64,000 nucleotides of DNA from Scalesia atractyloides (GCA_947069175.1 CAMTDV010000007.1:54641583-54705582), one strand, 5' to 3'. Shown: positions 10,361 through 23,135, counted from the stretch's first letter. Made by a program: numbers and translations. Notes: generated from the sequence alone by a model not told the origin.

Positions 10361-11690
10361 CCCACAAGTCTTTCCCGACGACATCTCAGGACTCCCTCCT
10401 ATGAGAGAAGTCGAATTCCGCATCGACCTTGTACCTGGCGCTACACCAGTCGCAAAATCTCCTTATTGGTTAGCCCCATCCGAAATGCAAGAGCTGGCCA
10501 GTCAACTGCAAGAGTTGACTGACAAAGGATTCATACGTCCTAGCTCCTCGCCTTGGGGTGCACCTGTTCTTTTTGTGAAGAAGAAAGATGGAACGTTTCG
10601 CATGTGTATCGACTACAGAGAACTCAACAAGTTAACGGTTAAGAATCGCTACCCACTACCTCGCATCGATGACCTCCTAGACCAACTTCAAGGCGCCACC
10701 TGTTTTTCAAAAATCGACCTTCGTTCTGGTTATCATCAACTCAGAGTACATGAAGAAGACGTCCCAAAGACCGCCTTCCCTCGTTATGGTCATTACGAAT
10801 TCATGGTCATGCCATTCGGTTTAACCAACGCCCCCGCTGTCTTCATGGATCTAATGAATAGGGTATGCAAACCCTACCTCGACCGCTTTGTCATAGTCTT
10901 CATCGACGACATCCTCATCTACTCCAAGTCTAAATCCGATCATGAACGACACCTTCAACTCATCCTTACCCTCTTGAGGACTGAAAAGCTCTACGCTAAG
11001 TTCTCAAAATGCGAATTCTGGTTAAGAGAAGTACAATTCCTTGGACATGTCGTTAATGACAAGGGAATACATGTCGATCCTTCGAAAATCAAGGCAGTAC
11101 AGGAATGGCAAGCGCCACGTACCCCTACCGAAGTAAGGTCATTTCTTGGTTTGGCTGGTTACTATCGCCGCTTCATTGCCAATTTCTCCCGTATTGCTGT
11201 ACCACTCACGGCTTTGACTCATAAAGGAAAACCCTTCATATGGGGACCTAAACAAAAAGAAGCTTTCCAAACCCTAAAGCAAAAGCTTTGTGACGCACCT
11301 ATCCTCACACTTCCTGAAGGTTGCGATGACTTTGTAGTATATTGCGACGCATCAGGGCAAGGGCTAGGCTGTGTATTAATGCAAAGAGGAAAAGTGATAG
11401 CCTATGCTTCTAGGCAACTCAAGGTTCATGAAAATAATTACACCACCCACGACCTGGAACTTGGAGCCGTTGTGTTCGCTCTCAAGATATGGAGACATTA
11501 CCTCTACGGTACCAAGTGTGAAATATACACTGACCACAAAAGTCTCCAACATATCTTCAACAAAAGGAGTTGAATATGAGGAAACGAAGATGGGTCGAAC
11601 TTCTTAACGACTACGACTGTGAAATTCGGTATCATCCTGGCAAGGCAAATGTGGTGGCTGATGCACTCAGTCGAAAAGGTTATGCGAACT
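10361..11690 (+). pseudogene. E2 reverse transcriptase and RNase H
   Basis: From 10401 an open frame of 390 codons covers nearly all of RT and RNase H. RT motifs are SSPWGAPVLFVKKKDG, CIDYRELNKLT, VMPFGLTNAP and the catalytic FIDDILIYS (about 10897-10923). RNase H shows DASGQGLGCVLMQ and TDHKSLQHIF. Relative to E1 there is one in-frame codon loss near 10776. A 1-bp loss near 11562 shifts the frame before NVVADALSR. The rest of the domain reads on in the frame that starts at 11570. Confidence 0.93.
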
Positions 11691-13164
11691 CCATTCGTCT
11701 TCTATGTTCGCAAATCATAACCGACATTAAAGATCGAATCCGAGCAGCTCAACACATTTCTGTAACCGAAAATGACGTACGCGATGAGCTGTCATGTGGA
11801 GCTAAACTCAAAATCGAAACCAAATCCGACGGTATTCTATACTATTTAAATCGCATATGGATTCCCGATCGCGATAACCTTCGTGATTTCCTCATGAATG
11901 AGGCACACAAAACACGGTACTCAGTACACCCAGGAGCCGACAAGATGTATCAAGACCTACGATACACCTACTGGTGGCCGGGCATGAAAAAGGATATCGC
12001 TGTTTTTGTTTCCAAGTGCCTTACCTGTTCCAAAGTAAAAGCTGAACATCAAAGACCTTCAGGACTCCTAATCCAACCTGAAATACCTGTATGGAAGTGG
12101 GAAAACATAACCATGGATTTTTACCGGGTTACCTCGCACCTCCAGTGGGTATGACACCATATGGGTAATCATTGATCGTCTTACAAAATCAGCTCACTTC
12201 ATACCGATTCGCGAGGACTTCAAGAACGAGAAGTTAGCTCGTATCTACATCAGAGAGATCGTAAGCCGTCATGGTGTACCTTTAAGCATCATTTCAGACC
12301 GTGATGGTCGTTTCACTTCACGAACATGGCGAGCCGTACAAACCGCCTTGGGTACACGATTAGATCTCAGTACCGCTTTTCATCCTCAAACTGATGGACA
12401 ATCTGAACGCACCATCCAAACTCTTGAAGACATGCTTCGAGCATGTGTCATAGACTTCAAAGGGAATTGGGACTCTCATCTACCATTAGTTGAATTTTCG
12501 TACAACAATAGTTATCATTCAAGTATCGGCATGGCTCCTTTCGAAGCTTTATATGGTCGTAAGTGCCGATCTCCAGTATGTTGGCACGAAATTGGGGAAT
12601 CACAAATCACCGGTCCAGAGTTAATTCAAGAAACAACCGACAAGGTCATTCAAATTCGAAACAATCTTCTAGCGGCTCAAAGTCGTCAAAAGAGTTATGC
12701 AGACAAACGACGAAAGCCCTTGGAGTTTGACATTGGGGATCAAGTACTTTTAAAAGTATCACCGTGGAAGGGAGTGATTCGTTTTGGCCAGAAGGGCAAG
12801 CTAGCACCACGCTACGTAGGACCTTTCAAGATACTCGAAAGAGTAGGTCCTGTAGCATACAAGCTTGACCTACCAGAAGAGCTCAACAGAATTCATCCCA
12901 CATTCCACGTATCAAATTTGAAGAAGTGCCTCGCCGATGAAAACCTCCATATTCCGCTAGAAGACATTCAGATCGATGAATCTATGCACTTCATTGAAAT
13001 ACCATTAGAAATCATGGACTTCGGAGAGAAGCGTTTAAGACGAAGTCGTATTCCAATTGTCAGGGTACGTTGGGAGTCAAACGAGGACCTGAGTTTACTT
13101 GGGAACGTGAAGACTCAATGCGCGAGAAATACCCGCATCTTTTTCCTGTTACCACTACTACTTA
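11691..13164 (+). pseudogene. E2 integrase with chromodomain, broken
   Basis: The HHCC zinc finger (HKTRYSVHPG ... CLTCSK), DDE core (MDF, ISDRDGRFTS, HPQTDGQSERT with the catalytic Glu) and the SPWKGVIRFGQKGKL C-terminal domain are all present. A 2-bp loss near 12118 shifts the frame at the first catalytic Asp; the frame read from 12123 stays open to 13247. A further 1-bp loss near 13080 destroys the end of the chromodomain, which in E1 still reads GPEFTWERE. Chromodomain integrases in this clade usually guide insertion into heterochromatin. Confidence 0.92.
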
Positions 13165-13378
13165 AATTTCGGGACGAAATTTCTAAAAGTAGGGGATACT
13201 GTAACATCCGTCGAAAAACGGGTTTCCAAAACCCGCTTCATTATTAATCAAATATCCAGTTATATTTTTTCGTTGCGTATTTATTGCTCAAATTAATTTT
13301 AAACGATACATAATTAATAAATATATTAGAATTTAAAAACCATAATATATAAATAATATTAAATAGTGAGAAAAAAAT

Positions 13379-13450
13379 AAAATGGGGACGCCGGGTTTCG
13401 AACCCGGGTCACCCACAAACTCAAACACACAACACACCGCTCCGCCACAC
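13379..13450 (-). other. antisense tRNA-like Pol III unit in E2 3' LTR
   Basis: The minus strand reads TGGCGGAGCGG (A box), then about 45 nt on GGTTTCGAAACC inside a perfect CCGGG/CCCGG stem (B box/T-arm), then runs of four and seven T. It has the same place and layout as the unit at 3666-3750. Confidence 0.6.
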
Positions 13451-14177
13451 GCCTTCTTTGTGAAAATACCTGAAACAAATAATACTTAAAATAAAACCCG
13501 AATTCAAAACCGGAGATCACCGCGCTCAGAACTCGCAATCACCGGAAAATCCGGTAATCCGCGACTTTGGCCAATTTCCTTTTGACCAAAAAACGTTAAC
13601 CGACTTCGACATCGGTTATAACCGATGTCTGACCCTCAATTTTAGTCGTAACCACCGGAAAACCCTTGACCGCGAATTAAGACCCAAAATCGGACCCAAT
13701 ACATTCAGTTCTTTCCTATAAATACCCACTCAATCTTCCGGAAATCCTTTCGCTCAGAACCGCTCACTTTTTCGAAGCTAAAGCTCGTCGCCGGAGATTT
13801 CCAATTTCTCCAGAACTTCGCCGGATTCGATCGTCAGAAAACCGTATTCATTCCTCGACCGGTATATCTGTCTAAATTTCTCTGCTATATCTTAATTCAT
13901 ACTTTAATTGTTCAAACAATGGTTCTAAACTGTTAATCACTATATTCAGCCGAGAAGTCACAAATCGGAGCCGACGAATTTCGCCGGAAAATCTGAAGAA
14001 GACACTCCGTGATTGGTACATCTTATCCCTAAATTCTTTCTTTTACTTCAATTCAATCAATCATAAGCGTAATTGGTCAATTAAACAAACAGTCAATTCA
14101 CTGTTCGGTAATTCGATAAACGAAGAAATGAAGTTAAAACATGTGTATAAGTATAATTAAAAACGGATATTCTGAAC

Positions 14178-14593
14178 GGGTTAGACACACAGTCCAGCGG
14201 TGGACTGTGTGCACAAACAATGCACACGTCCCGGGTTCGAATCGCACACGTTACCGAATTTCAGAATTAAAACCAACATTTTTACAACTGAATCAGAACA
14301 AGTCACAGAATGTTTATAAGAATAATATAAATCATAAGTTTAACAGATTTGACACACAGCCCAACTGGTTGGGCTGTGCGCACTCGAACCGAAGGACCCG
14401 AGTTCGACTCCGGGTCACTGAAGTCTGTTCGGCCATATTAAATCCTTTTTGAAATAAACTAAAAAAAATAACAGTTAATTAGTATATATATATATAATTA
14501 AAACAGAGAATATTTCGGGTTAGACACGAGCTCAGTTGGTAGAGCTGCGTGCACGTAAACGAGAGGTCCCGAGTTCGAACCTCACTCAGCGCA
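14178..14593 (+). repeat. three tandem tRNA-like hairpin units in E2 3' LTR
   Basis: Units start at 14178, 14347 and 14517. Cores are GTCC/GGAC, GCCC/GGGC and GCTC/GAGC. The third has lost one T before AGCTCAG relative to the 5' copy at 6644. Confidence 0.75.
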
Positions 14594-15595
14594 TACAAAC
14601 TCACAGTCCGACCGGTCAACGGTCAAAAAGTCAACATCTTTTTATTTCTTTTTTTATTTATTTAATCAGAAAATTATTTAAAAATACTTAAAAATAATAT
14701 TTTTAAAGTTAGAAAATGTCCTTAAACTCACAAAAATAAATCTAAAAATCCTATTAAGATTATGAATTAAAAGTATTAATCTCAAATAAAATCCATTTAT
14801 TTACCGAACCATTTCGTTATTATTTTAAGTTAGTTTTTCCTCGTCGATCAAATTCTAAAATTCGTGCGCATCCAACATCATCAAAGAACGCACCCAGTGT
14901 GAGTGAATCTCTATCGATTCCCCGTTTTAATCATGTTTTGGGGTGTATCATGTGTCGTTTAATTCCTTATTATATTTAAACACTTGTGCATCCATCATAT
15001 ATGTGATCAAACGTGTATCAAATGTGTATCAATTGTTGTGTGGATTATATGTAGTTTGGATTTATCATTTTCAGTGCACGCATATCATAAGGCCCATCAG
15101 TTCCCCGTGGGAGAGGGGTTGAGCATCAGGTGCCTCATACGATCGGTTCCGTTTGATTGAGCCTTGATCTCACATTCATCATCATTCATATCATATACTC
15201 ATTCAAAGTGGTTTGTGTTTGTTATTTATATATCTTTGCTCACATGTGATTATTGCACAAATTTTCAATATTAAATAAAATAAGAAATTAATAACAACGT
15301 TTTATCAAGGTTCACTCGCCAACTTTTGTTGACCCAAAATATCCCCCGTTTTACACATGATACAGGTGATCCAGTTGAGGCAAGAAACACATAGGAATGC
15401 CTAAAAGAATAAATCAGTTTAAGCTTTGGATTGTTTACATAGTTTCATTTCCTTGTAATTGTATGGATTTTGATTTGAATATTTAAGTTGTAATTTGAAT
15501 TTAATAAATATGAAACATTTTAGTAAACATCGTGAGCTTTGGTGATAACCCAATTATGCCCAGACTTTTATTCCGCTGCGGGTCGGGGTGTGACA

Positions 15596-16488
15596 GCTTA
15601 CTCTTAGACACTGTTAATACGTAACATTTTGAAAACCTTTAAATTAAAAAAAAAACTATAGTTAATAATATATTCAAATAAAAGAGAATAAATGCTTGCT
15701 TTTTTGATGTATTTTTTTTTTAAATAATATTAACGTACGAAGAAGTTAGGGTGTTTAAAAGTAACAAGGGTAGTTAGTTTTTTATAAGATGATAAAATGT
15801 ATATACCAATTAATTATACATAATTTGACTAAAGATAGGAAAATTAAAGTATAACTAACATAAGAGAATTAAAATATAATTATTATTTGAACTACTAACT
15901 TATCTGTACCATATGTGTTAAATTTAAAAATATTTATATATTAATACTACTTTTTACAGGGTCTTTCCTTAGATTATTTTGAAACAATTTATAACTTTTA
16001 ATTTATTTACTTATAAAAAAAGAAGTTAGGTTTTTAGACTTCTCAAAAAGTTGAAAAGAAAAGGTAAAAAAAGAAAAGATAAAGAAATCTCAAACACACC
16101 GTCTTAATTAAATATATTTTATCTATGTATATAAAAGGAAAAAAGTTGACGTTTCTAGATCAATCAAAATTACCCTTTTGGGTCAACGAAGTCATTGGTC
16201 ACATCCAAAAGGCCAAGGCGCACACCTAACAGTCTATTTTAAAATTTTTATGTATGTTGGGTACCAAGTGAGAACTCAGGTTTGACTATGTAGAGTTTGT
16301 TCTATTGGCTATAAGACGTAACGGAAGGTTTTGACTATTTACGTAATGTAGAGATTAAATATATTATATATGCATGTATACTCTTATAGACGTGTTCTAT
16401 ATGTGTTTTAAATATAAAACATTTAGGTTGCTAAAATTACTAAGCAAATGTGTTGTTTGGATCCATATTTTGTGTATGATTTTTGATA
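15596..16488. other. AT-rich gap with a duplicated segment
   Basis: No gene is seen. From about 16135 the sequence is a diverged copy of 23615-23945; both contain TTTTGGGTCAACGAAGTC and GACGTAACGGAAGG or ACATAACGGAAGG. The Pack-MULE below is inserted into this copy. Confidence 0.6.
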
Positions 16489-17398
16489 GAGTAAATTGCA
16501 CAAAACATCCTTTATGTTTCCTCAAATTTGCAGGTTCCGCCTTAATGTTTAAAAGTTGCTAAAAACAGCCTTTAAGTTTATTTTTGTTGCGGGTTTAATC
16601 CTTTACAGCTAACCACGTTATTTTCTTCAGTTAAGTTCCCTCACATGCATAACATGTGAGGGTATATTCGTCATTTTGGTTGATCTTTCACCCACGTCAA
16701 TTATAAGAAAAAAAGATATTTAAGGTTTAACATATTTTAAAAAAATTCTAACCGCAGGGACTAATGTGCAATAAAACCAAACTTTTAAAAACCAAACACC
16801 CTCTTTTCCGGTCTTCTTCTCCGGCGACTTCGCCGGATTCTGGCGAACCAGGAATTAAGATAGGAATCTTGTTAAGCTAGCCCACTAAGCTGTAAAGATT
16901 AACACAGATTTTGATCATGCCAATCAAACTCTTCAGGATTATCATCAGTTGGAAGAATCGGCGCCTTATTCGCATCAGACGGAAACGACAAATGATTCTT
17001 CAACCCTGGATACCTCTCACGGAACTCCGATGCCGTCAAATCAGAGAACTTTGTAACACCGTGTTCAGTAGTCGGATCCAGCAACTGGTGACGCTAAACA
17101 GTAATCGTGCTCCTCTGTAGTCGCGTACGTTTTACCAAACTTTGTTTAAACTAGGTTAAAACTTAAATATTCTTTTTTTTTATAATTGAAGTGGGTGGAA
17201 AATCAACCAAAATGACGAATATACCCTCACATGTTATGCATGTGAGGGAACTTAACTGAAGAAAATTATGTGGTTAGTTGTAAAGGATTGAACCCGTAAC
17301 AAAAATAAACTTAAAGGCTGTTTTTAGCAACTTTTAAACATTAAGGCTGGAACCTGCAAGTTTGAGGAAACATAAAGGATGTTTTGTGCAATTTACTC
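16489..17398. mobile_element. Pack-MULE-type element with captured gene fragment
   Basis: Terminal inverted repeats of about 200 bp start GAGTAAATTGCACAAAACAT on the left and end in the reverse complement on the right. The element is flanked by tttttgata (16480-16488) and tttttggta (17399-17407), a 9-bp target duplication with one mismatch, as expected for Mutator-like elements. The related segment at 23928-23936 has a single tttttagta, an empty site. The core holds a cysteine-protease fragment on the minus strand and no transposase, so the element is non-autonomous. Confidence 0.85.
16899..17100 (-). pseudogene. captured fragment of an RD19-like cysteine protease
   Basis: The minus strand reads RHQLLDPTTEHGVTKFSDLT, then ASEFRERYPGLKN, and near the end LPTDDNPEEFDWHDQN. 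This spans the last part of an I29 propeptide and the first residues of a papain-like mature enzyme of the RD19/cathepsin F-like type. It lacks the start, the catalytic Cys, His and Asn, and the rest of the enzyme. It probably corresponds to part of one or two exons taken up by the surrounding transposon. It is not expected to make an active protein. Confidence 0.7.
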
Positions 17399-17702
17399 TT
17401 TTTGGTATCACAAAAATCTTGCAGAAGAGTAAAATGTAAACGCTAAAATTACTGCGTGAAGGTGTTGTTTGGATCCATATTTTGTGTATGATTATGGTAA
17501 AATATATACGCAAGCAAGCAAGTATTCGAGTAGCCTATTGGTAATGTAGGGGTTGATAAGATGAGATGGCAATGTGTGGATCGATTTTTTTTAAAGCATT
17601 TTTATCATGTAACTTTCCAAATAAGTGATCAATATGTTACAAGTAAAGTTCTTATACAAATAAGCTTAGTGTACTAAACGTACGAAATACATGAAAAAAT
17701 TA

Positions 17703-18405
17703 AAAAAAACGCGGTGACACTTTCGTAATTATTTGCTTGTAGGGTAATTATCAAAATTACTCAACAAGATTTGTAAAATAATTTTGATCTTGTAGGGTAA
17801 TTATCAAAATTACTCTACAAATGTATCAAAATTACTCTGCAAGTTTATTAAACAATATACAATTCAAAATTAGAGTAAATTGCACAAAACATCCTTTATG
17901 TTTCCTCAAACTTGCAGGTTCCAGCCTTAATGTTTAAAAGTTGCTAAAAACAACCTTTAAGTTTATTTTTGTTGCGGGTTCAATCCTTTACAGCTAACCA
18001 CGTTATTTTCTTCAGTTAAGTTCCCTCACATGATCAACCAAAATGACGAATATACCCTCACATGTTATGCATGTGAGGGAACTTAACTGAAGAAAATAAC
18101 GTGGTTAGCTATAAAGGATTGAACCCGCAACAAAAATAAACTTAAAGACTGTTTTTAGCAATTTTTAAACATTAAGGCTGGAACCTGCAAGTTTGAGGAA
18201 ACATAAAGGATGTTTTGTGCAATTTACTCTCAAAATTACTCTACAAAATCATGTAGAGTAATTATGATACTTTACAAAATTACTCTACAAGATCAAAATT
18301 ACCCTACAAGAACATTATACAAAATTACTCTACAAAATCATTTGTAGAGTAATTTTGATAATTATCTTACTAGAAGATAATTACGAAAATGTCATCGTGT
18401 TTTTT
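17703..18405. mobile_element. foldback element interrupted by a MITE
   Basis: The ends are inverted: CGGTGACACTTTCGTAATTA on the left (about 17711) and the complement of CGATGACATTTTCGTAATTA on the right (about 18400). Both arms are packed with short repeats of CAAAATTACTCTACAA in both orientations. The MITE at 17873-18229 sits in the middle. No coding sequence is present. The superfamily is unknown. Confidence 0.5.
17873..18229. mobile_element. Mutator-like MITE, near-perfect palindrome
   Basis: This 357-bp element has the same GAGTAAATTGCACAAAACAT ends as the Pack-MULE at 16489-17398, but its two arms meet almost directly, so it is one large hairpin. It is flanked by a perfect 9-bp target duplication tcaaaatta (17864-17872 and 18230-18238). 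Confidence 0.88.
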
Positions 18406-19345
18406 TTTTACATTTTCACCCTGTTACAAAGTGTTCAATCGCAAGAGAGGGAGAGAACTGTTTGAGAGGTCCAGATTGTTGTTGTGTTGCCAGCGTGGAT
18501 CGTGTACAACCCGTACTGGATTATTCAAGTGCGGCCCGTACAGTTTAGGAAAATGCAAGTAGTAGCATTGTTAGGTCAAAAAGATTTGGATGTGGTCTTG
18601 GAGGAAAAACCGAACACAAACATTTGGATGTGGGATCTCTGATCTAACCTCTCATCTTTAGAACTTGCTTCTTGCATGTTTTATTCTTCACTCACTACAA
18701 TATAATCACATTCGAACACAAACATTCTGGGTTGAATATCTTTCAATCAAGAATTCAAAATAACAAAGTGATCCAACTCCACGTATTGCAAACGTGGAGG
18801 GATCTCACGACCTGCATTAGACTAACTGAAACCTTTAACCCTTTTGCCCTGGAGATATCGTTACAGTGTTTAGTCTTCTATTTGTTGTAGCAACACATAT
18901 TTAGTTTCGTTTATTGATAAATCCAACATGTTAATCAAGTATTGTTGCTTTTGTTCATGAGTTTTGTTTCCTTGTTGTTATATACAAGTATCACTTACTT
19001 CTCATCACATGAAAGTGTATCATTTACTCGAACCTTTCAATTTTAGATCAGAGGTTAGGCACTTTTGTAAAATTAGATTTGATGAAAATTGTCGCTACTT
19101 CTTTCTACATCTTTACATCTTTAACTTATAGGCTATTATAAACAATGGAATCTAAAATTGAAATAAAAAAAAAGAAATGCAAAATTTGTTTTGTGAGAAA
19201 AAGCTCTCATTTATGTTATATATGGAAATTGGATTTTAATAATCTTATTTTTCATTTATTGACCGGGATTAATGCCAACTAAATAAATGTTTATTGACGG
19301 TCATAACTTTAATATATTTTGCTTTAATAATCTCATATTAATTAA
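18406..19345. other. gap without recognised gene
   Basis: This is moderately AT-rich sequence. ORFs here are short and have no recognisable domain. Confidence 0.5.
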
Positions 19346-20001
19346 AAGTTAAGCTAGTTAGTTTTTGCTGACGTAAATTGCCAAATAATTAGTCTACGTC
19401 ATCAAAACTTTGCCACATAAGCATTACACGTCATCAAAACTTTGACCTATTTGCAATACAATCATAATTGCAGAAGTCTCTAGGTGCTCACAAGTTTGCT
19501 GACTTCGGAGTTTCAAGTACTCGGCCTAGGCGAGGAGTACTTGGGTACTACACGGACTTGTTAAATCATAAAAATATTAATTTTTGGAAAAATATGTAAA
19601 ATATCATAACTTTACTAATATTTATTACGAAATGCATAAAGTTTGATATAAATAAAAGTATTACATGTTCAAATAGTAAAGTATTTCACAAATCGATATT
19701 CATTTATTTAATATGATAAACATAAGAATTATGTTTTATTTATTTTTAAGTCAAACTCTGCTCGAGTTGACCAACTAGATTCAATTCTGGCCAAAGTTAA
19801 ATGTGTTTGATCAATTCCGAGTAACTAGACGGATTCGAAGCAAATCACCTCGGCACCACACCCTGTATCGATTACTCGACAAGTACTCGACCTCCTAGAC
19901 TTTGTTTTATAATATTGCATATAAGCGGTCCACGTCATCAAAACTTTGATTTTTTGTCACATAAGCAATACATGTCAGTAAAAACTAACTCGATTAACTT
20001 T
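19346..20001. mobile_element. possible foldback element
   Basis: The left end AAAGTTAAGCTAGTTAGTTT and the reverse complement of the right end (AAAGTTAATCGAGTTAGTTT) match at most positions and continue with further similarity. The motif CGTCATCAAAACTTTG recurs inside near both ends. No clean target duplication was found. An inner block at about 19482-19898 has CTAGG/CCTAG ends and may be a second, nested element. Confidence 0.4.
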
Positions 20002-20449
20002 CAGTTAGTAGAAGGTCGCCAAAAAAAATATGTATAAAGCTAATACTATCTAGAAATACTCCTGAATTAGGATTAATCGACACTAATAAGTCAAATTTAG
20101 GATCATTAAAATTCAACTTCTCTTATTTTTAGATAAAACTATACCTTATAATGTTGAATTAAAAAGGGTATTTATCATCAAATTTATGTTTCGATGGTGC
20201 ATATTTTCTAAATTTGTGCTTCTTACGTATACATGCGTAAATTATGTAAATAAGATATCATCAAACTAATATGTTCATATTCTATTCTATATAACCTTAA
20301 AATAGAATGACAGTGTACGTTTCACTATTACCTTCAACTTTGTCAAATTCAAATTTTCTCCCCGTAAATTTGGGAAATGTAATTTTCAACTCTATAACAT
20401 TTTATAAATATAAAATGTCACTTTAACCCCTTCAAGAGTATCTGTAATC

Positions 20450-21532
20450 TGATTTTTTGCTGATACTTTCGTTCGTCAACTTAAAAAATAATAATTTGTT
20501 GTGTGCTTATTTTTATGTATATGTTGGTATAAATTTGAGTTGGTCTACGTTAAAAAAATTGTTTGGAAAAGATTTGGGTCAAATATGCACATTTCAATGT
20601 CAATTTTATCGAAAACGACTCAGGTCAAATACAATACGTTTCGGTTCGAAGGTATACATTTTCGACTTAAATTTGGTATACTTTTTTCGTATGCATTTGA
20701 ATTTGTCTACGTTTCGACGTAAATTTGGTGTACGTTTCTGTGCTTTATTTTATACGCTTATTGCGTATGATTCGGGTTGCATATAATATGTTATGACTTG
20801 ATGGTATAAATCCGAGTTAGCCGGGTCGTATATAATACGTTATGATTAGGGATGGCAATGGGTCGGGTTTGGGACGGGTTTAAGCAATCCCAAACCCGGT
20901 TAGATAAACTTGTCCCGTACCCGTCAGGTTTCAAGCGGGTAAAGACCTATCGGGTACCGGATATACTCGCGGGTTTCGGGTATACCCGTTAAATTTAAAA
21001 AAAATTACTCGTTGGGTATAGCTGACCCAAAACCCATCAGGTAACTACTAATAAATTACATTTAATATTATCACTATAAAAATGTATGAAATAATTACAA
21101 TGTATACGAAATAAAATACCTACATGTATAAAAAGTGGGTGTATCGTGTGTGTGTGTATATATATATATATACATATTTAAAAATATAAAAGAAATTATG
21201 TCAGGTATACAATGGGGTAAACGGGAACACTTTATCAGGTAAACCGGTATATTACCAAATCCCAAACCCCAAATCCGTTCCAAATGAGTCAGGTTTCGGG
21301 TTTACCCATCAGGTTCAGGTTTGATTGCCATCCCTAGTTATAATTATGCCGTATAAATTTGATTTGCTTTACGTTTGTATCCAATCGCAATGCTCATATA
21401 GTTACACTAGATTCAATCGAATAGTTAAAACACGCATTTTCATATGAGTAGACACTTAACATAACGCTTGGACTAATTTATTTGACGTTTGCGATGTACC
21501 CGCGCCGCAACGCGCATTGCTCTTATTACTGG
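20450..21532 (+). mobile_element. Helitron-like element, 3' end
   Basis: The right end has the GC-rich hairpin CGCGCCGCAACGCGC (21501-21515), then ACTGG at 21528-21532 followed by T. This fits the Helitron rule of a short hairpin near a CTRR end. The body has degenerate repeats of GTATAAATTTGAGTTGGTCT type, shared with the element ending near 33440. The 5' end was not located. A hAT element is nested at 20847-21336. Confidence 0.45.
20847..21336. mobile_element. non-autonomous hAT element
   Basis: Ends TAGGGATGGCAAT and ATTGCCATCCCTA are exact inverted repeats typical of hAT. The flanks are gttatgat and gttataat, an 8-bp duplication with one mismatch. Subterminal CGGGT/ACCCG motifs are abundant. 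No transposase is present. Confidence 0.85.
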
Positions 21533-21533
21533 T

Positions 21534-22644
21534 ATATCATAAATTTTTATGTTAATTACACATGATGCGTAGGTTATGTTACCACATGTGTAGTATGTTA
21601 TACATCAAGCAAACTAATGTGTTTATATTTTTTTCCTTAATTTCAGGATACATAGTGAAAAACAATAAGTAAAACATTTAAATCATTGGTTTAGGACTAA
21701 ATACAAAGGTTCATATAATTTAGAAGTCATACAAAGGGTATTAAACGAACTTCCGATTGACCTCATTCAAGCGGTATTGGAACCGTCTAATCGAACTCTA
21801 CGATGTGAGATTTTAGGTTTTTACTTTTGGATTTATAAGTTGTAGATTTAGAATTTTTGCTTATTATCATTGTGTCTTTTTTATATTTGTGTCATTCTTT
21901 CTCTTTTGTGGCTCATTGTTTCTTTTTTCCTCGACATTGTGTTATATTATTTAGCATTATGTTATATTTTGCTCAACATTGTGTCATCTTGTGCTATCCA
22001 TTGTGACTTTCTACACTTCTTATTTTTAGAATCCTATTTAGAATATCTTTGTAAATATCCATTGTGTCATTAACCTCTTTAGAAGCATCTTTTGAATATC
22101 TTTCGGATTAAAAAAGAATGAATGATTCATTAGTTTTCTGTTCTTTCCCAGTATATTAAAAAAGAATGAATGATTCATTATTTTTCTGTTCTTTCCCCCT
22201 GTATAAATCCTTGAAAGGGTTTTTCCACATTTCACAATATCGCTTGGGATTAATTAAAATTAGGTTTATGTCCTGTAAATATTGCGGTGCGGTTAGCTAA
22301 ATATTTCTTAGTTTTATAGTATGTATGTGTTTTGAATACTTATACATACTACAATCTCAATAAAAATTATATTGAGATGTATATAAAAATATAGTCGGTA
22401 AAGAAATTTATTTTTGAATTAAGTTTAGTAATTATAGAATAACTTTATTAAAGCCCATGAGTTACAGTGTTTATCCACTAATAGCAAACAATCACTATTT
22501 CCCTATGTTGGTTCGTCACGGTAGTAAGGGAAAAAGATTAAAAGATGAAATACTAAAAGGAATAAAAGTAGAGAGGCTAAACATGTATAATACCAAAGCA
22601 AAGCAGAGAAACTAAACACACAATTTACACAAAGTTAACCAATA
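21534..22644. other. AT-rich gap with a short tandem duplication
   Basis: No gene is recognised. A unit of about 55 bp containing AAAAAAGAATGAATGATTCA is repeated twice between 22108 and 22203. Confidence 0.5.
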
Positions 22645-23135
22645 GAGTACTCTGCCAAAATGATACCCGAGGTTTAGTCACTTTTGCCACTTTAGTAAAA
22701 AATTTAAATCTTTTGAATCTCGGTCGCTGTGGTTTCAATTTTGTTGCCATTTTCATCCAAAGGCAAAATCTAGTCAGATTTTCAGTTAACATCCAACTTT
22801 TTTGTCTTTTTCCTCCCTTTTAATGAAAGGCAAAATGGTTTTTCTAATTCAGTTAACATCCAAGAGCAATTCTGTGTTAAACATTTGCATTTATAAGTCA
22901 AATTTTCCTTTTTTTATTTGTTATAATAAAATGTTAAAAGACCATTTTACTCTTCATTAAAATGGAGAAAAAAACAAAAAAAATTGGATGTTAACTGAAA
23001 ACATCTGACATAATTTTGCTTTTGGATGAAAATGACAACAAAATTGAAATCACAAGGATTCAATTCAAAATGTTTGAGTTTGGGATTAAAGTGGCAAAAT
23101 GACCGAACCTCAAGGACCATTTTGGCAATTTACTC
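22645..23135. mobile_element. Mutator-like MITE
   Basis: The ends are GAGTACTCTGCCAAAATG and the complement of GAGTAAATTGCCAAAATGG. A perfect 9-bp duplication taaccaata flanks it (22636-22644 and 23136-23144). The terminal GAGTA is shared with the elements at 16489 and 17873. Confidence 0.85.

Larger units (their letters stand above)
13200..15595 (+). repeat. E2 3' LTR (complete, about 2.4 kb)
   Basis: It begins TGTAACATCCG after a polypurine tract and ends CGGGGTGTGACA. It carries the same layout as the E1 LTR: an antisense Pol III-like unit at 13379-13450, three hairpin units at 14178-14593, a conserved hairpin at 15141-15170. The right flank is gctta. The left flank needed to confirm the target duplication is outside the window. 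Confidence 0.92.

Noticed and set aside
20457..20786. 109-codon plus-strand ORF
   Set aside because: It is made of degenerate repeats inside a Helitron-like element; a second overlapping frame is equally open.
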